A DNA stretch of 64,000 nt, from contig NZ_STGC01000005.1 in assembly GCF_005222805.1 (NCBI RefSeq), positions 310,001 to 374,000 on the forward strand, in the 5' to 3' direction. The DNA is from Devosia sp. FKR38 (GTDB taxonomy: Bacteria; Pseudomonadota; Alphaproteobacteria; Rhizobiales; Devosiaceae). Below, one piece after another: positions 63,898 to 64,000 of the stretch. The notes beneath the pieces were generated by a model. The model was given only the letters and a program-made list of their open reading frames with translations, searched no databases and was not told the origin of the DNA. The translations under genes and the position numbers were made by a program. Numbering within the stretch: position 1 is the stretch's first letter; every line of letters starts with the position of its first letter.

Positions 63898-64000
63898 ATG
63901 GTTTCACGGCGTCAGGCGTTGGCATTGGGCGGATGCGCCGCATGTTTGCCTTGGGTTGCTAGGCCATCGGCCTCGGAAGCCGATTTGGATGATGCATTCT
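63898..64000 (+). CDS. Start of a Tat-exported protein (3' end outside window)
   Basis: An open frame begins at ATG 63898 and runs off the window. It encodes a twin-arginine signal (MVSRRQALALGGCAACLPWV, then ARPSASEAD), with cleavage predicted near PSASEA. The start is set by GGATGGGG about nine bases upstream; an in-frame ATG at 63883 is possible but lies in a hairpin. Only 34 codons are visible, so no product can be assigned. Export in folded form, often with a cofactor, is expected. Confidence 0.7.
   Translation, partial: MVSRRQALALGGCAACLPWVARPSASEADLDDAF

Overview
The window is a high-GC chromosomal segment from an alphaproteobacterium, most likely a Devosia-like member of the Hyphomicrobiales. 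The evidence is: a CcrM-type adenine methyltransferase; a separate F0 ATP-synthase operon in the order atpI-atpB-atpE-atpF'-atpF; the mutY / dciA(DUF721)-dsbA-smc block; two-subunit glycine-tRNA ligase with a ppdK-like gene downstream of glyS; and an alphaproteobacterial LexA box (GTTC-N7-GTTC). I see no rRNA, tRNA, insertion sequence, prophage or CRISPR array. Gene identities are read from motifs and remembered families; no database was searched.

Layout. 1-5.3 kb: 3' part of a 7TM/PAS/GGDEF/EAL signalling protein, yqgE, a DsbD-domain exported protein, a peroxiredoxin and a lipoprotein. 5.3-10 kb: glycine cleavage operon gcvT-gcvH-gcvPA-gcvPB on the minus strand, behind a tandem glycine riboswitch and a promoter placed just upstream of the first aptamer. 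10.1-12.95 kb: F0 operon with a good sigma70-like promoter. 13.4-15.8 kb: chemoreceptor. 16-21 kb: smc, dsbA and dciA, divergent from mutY (21.1-22.1 kb). 22.1-25.2 kb: two TetR regulators with operator-like palindromes, controlling a DUF4336 gene and a quinone oxidoreductase. 25.4-27.4 kb: a small accessory-looking patch with greA, a nucleotidyltransferase gene, a collinear 3' fragment of a second gre gene, and an orphan. 27.5-32.4 kb: ccrM, rnhB, DUF4180, HAD and a radical SAM gene with a LexA box over its promoter. 32.7-38.8 kb: two MFS transporters, moaB, a family-4-like uracil-DNA glycosylase and ETF-QO. 38.9-45.5 kb: TPR protein, ispE, polyprenyl synthase, methyltransferase, S49 peptidase and glyQ. 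45.5-50.8 kb: rnk-like gene, lemA-DUF2207 and glyS. 50.8-58.2 kb: small secreted protein, TPR-sulfotransferase, DUF808, ispH-GNAT-rnhA and a PPDK-like gene with a degenerate ATP-grasp domain. 58.2-63.6 kb: secreted VasI-like protein, SleB hydrolase, HD phosphohydrolase, ygfZ and pyrC. The window ends in the first codons of a Tat-exported protein preceded by an AT-richer segment with inverted repeats.

Themes. Glycine handling (riboswitch-controlled cleavage, GlyQ/GlyS), membrane energetics (F0, ETF-QO), genome maintenance (SMC, MutY, DciA, CcrM, RNases H, UDG, an SOS-regulated radical SAM protein) and isoprenoid synthesis (IspE, IspH, polyprenyl synthase) account for most genes. The window is mainly housekeeping. 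The most unusual signals are the duplicated gre 3' end beside the nucleotidyltransferase, the PPDK relative shortened only in its nucleotide-binding half, the LexA-box radical SAM gene, and a uracil-DNA glycosylase lacking two of four usual Fe-S cysteines.
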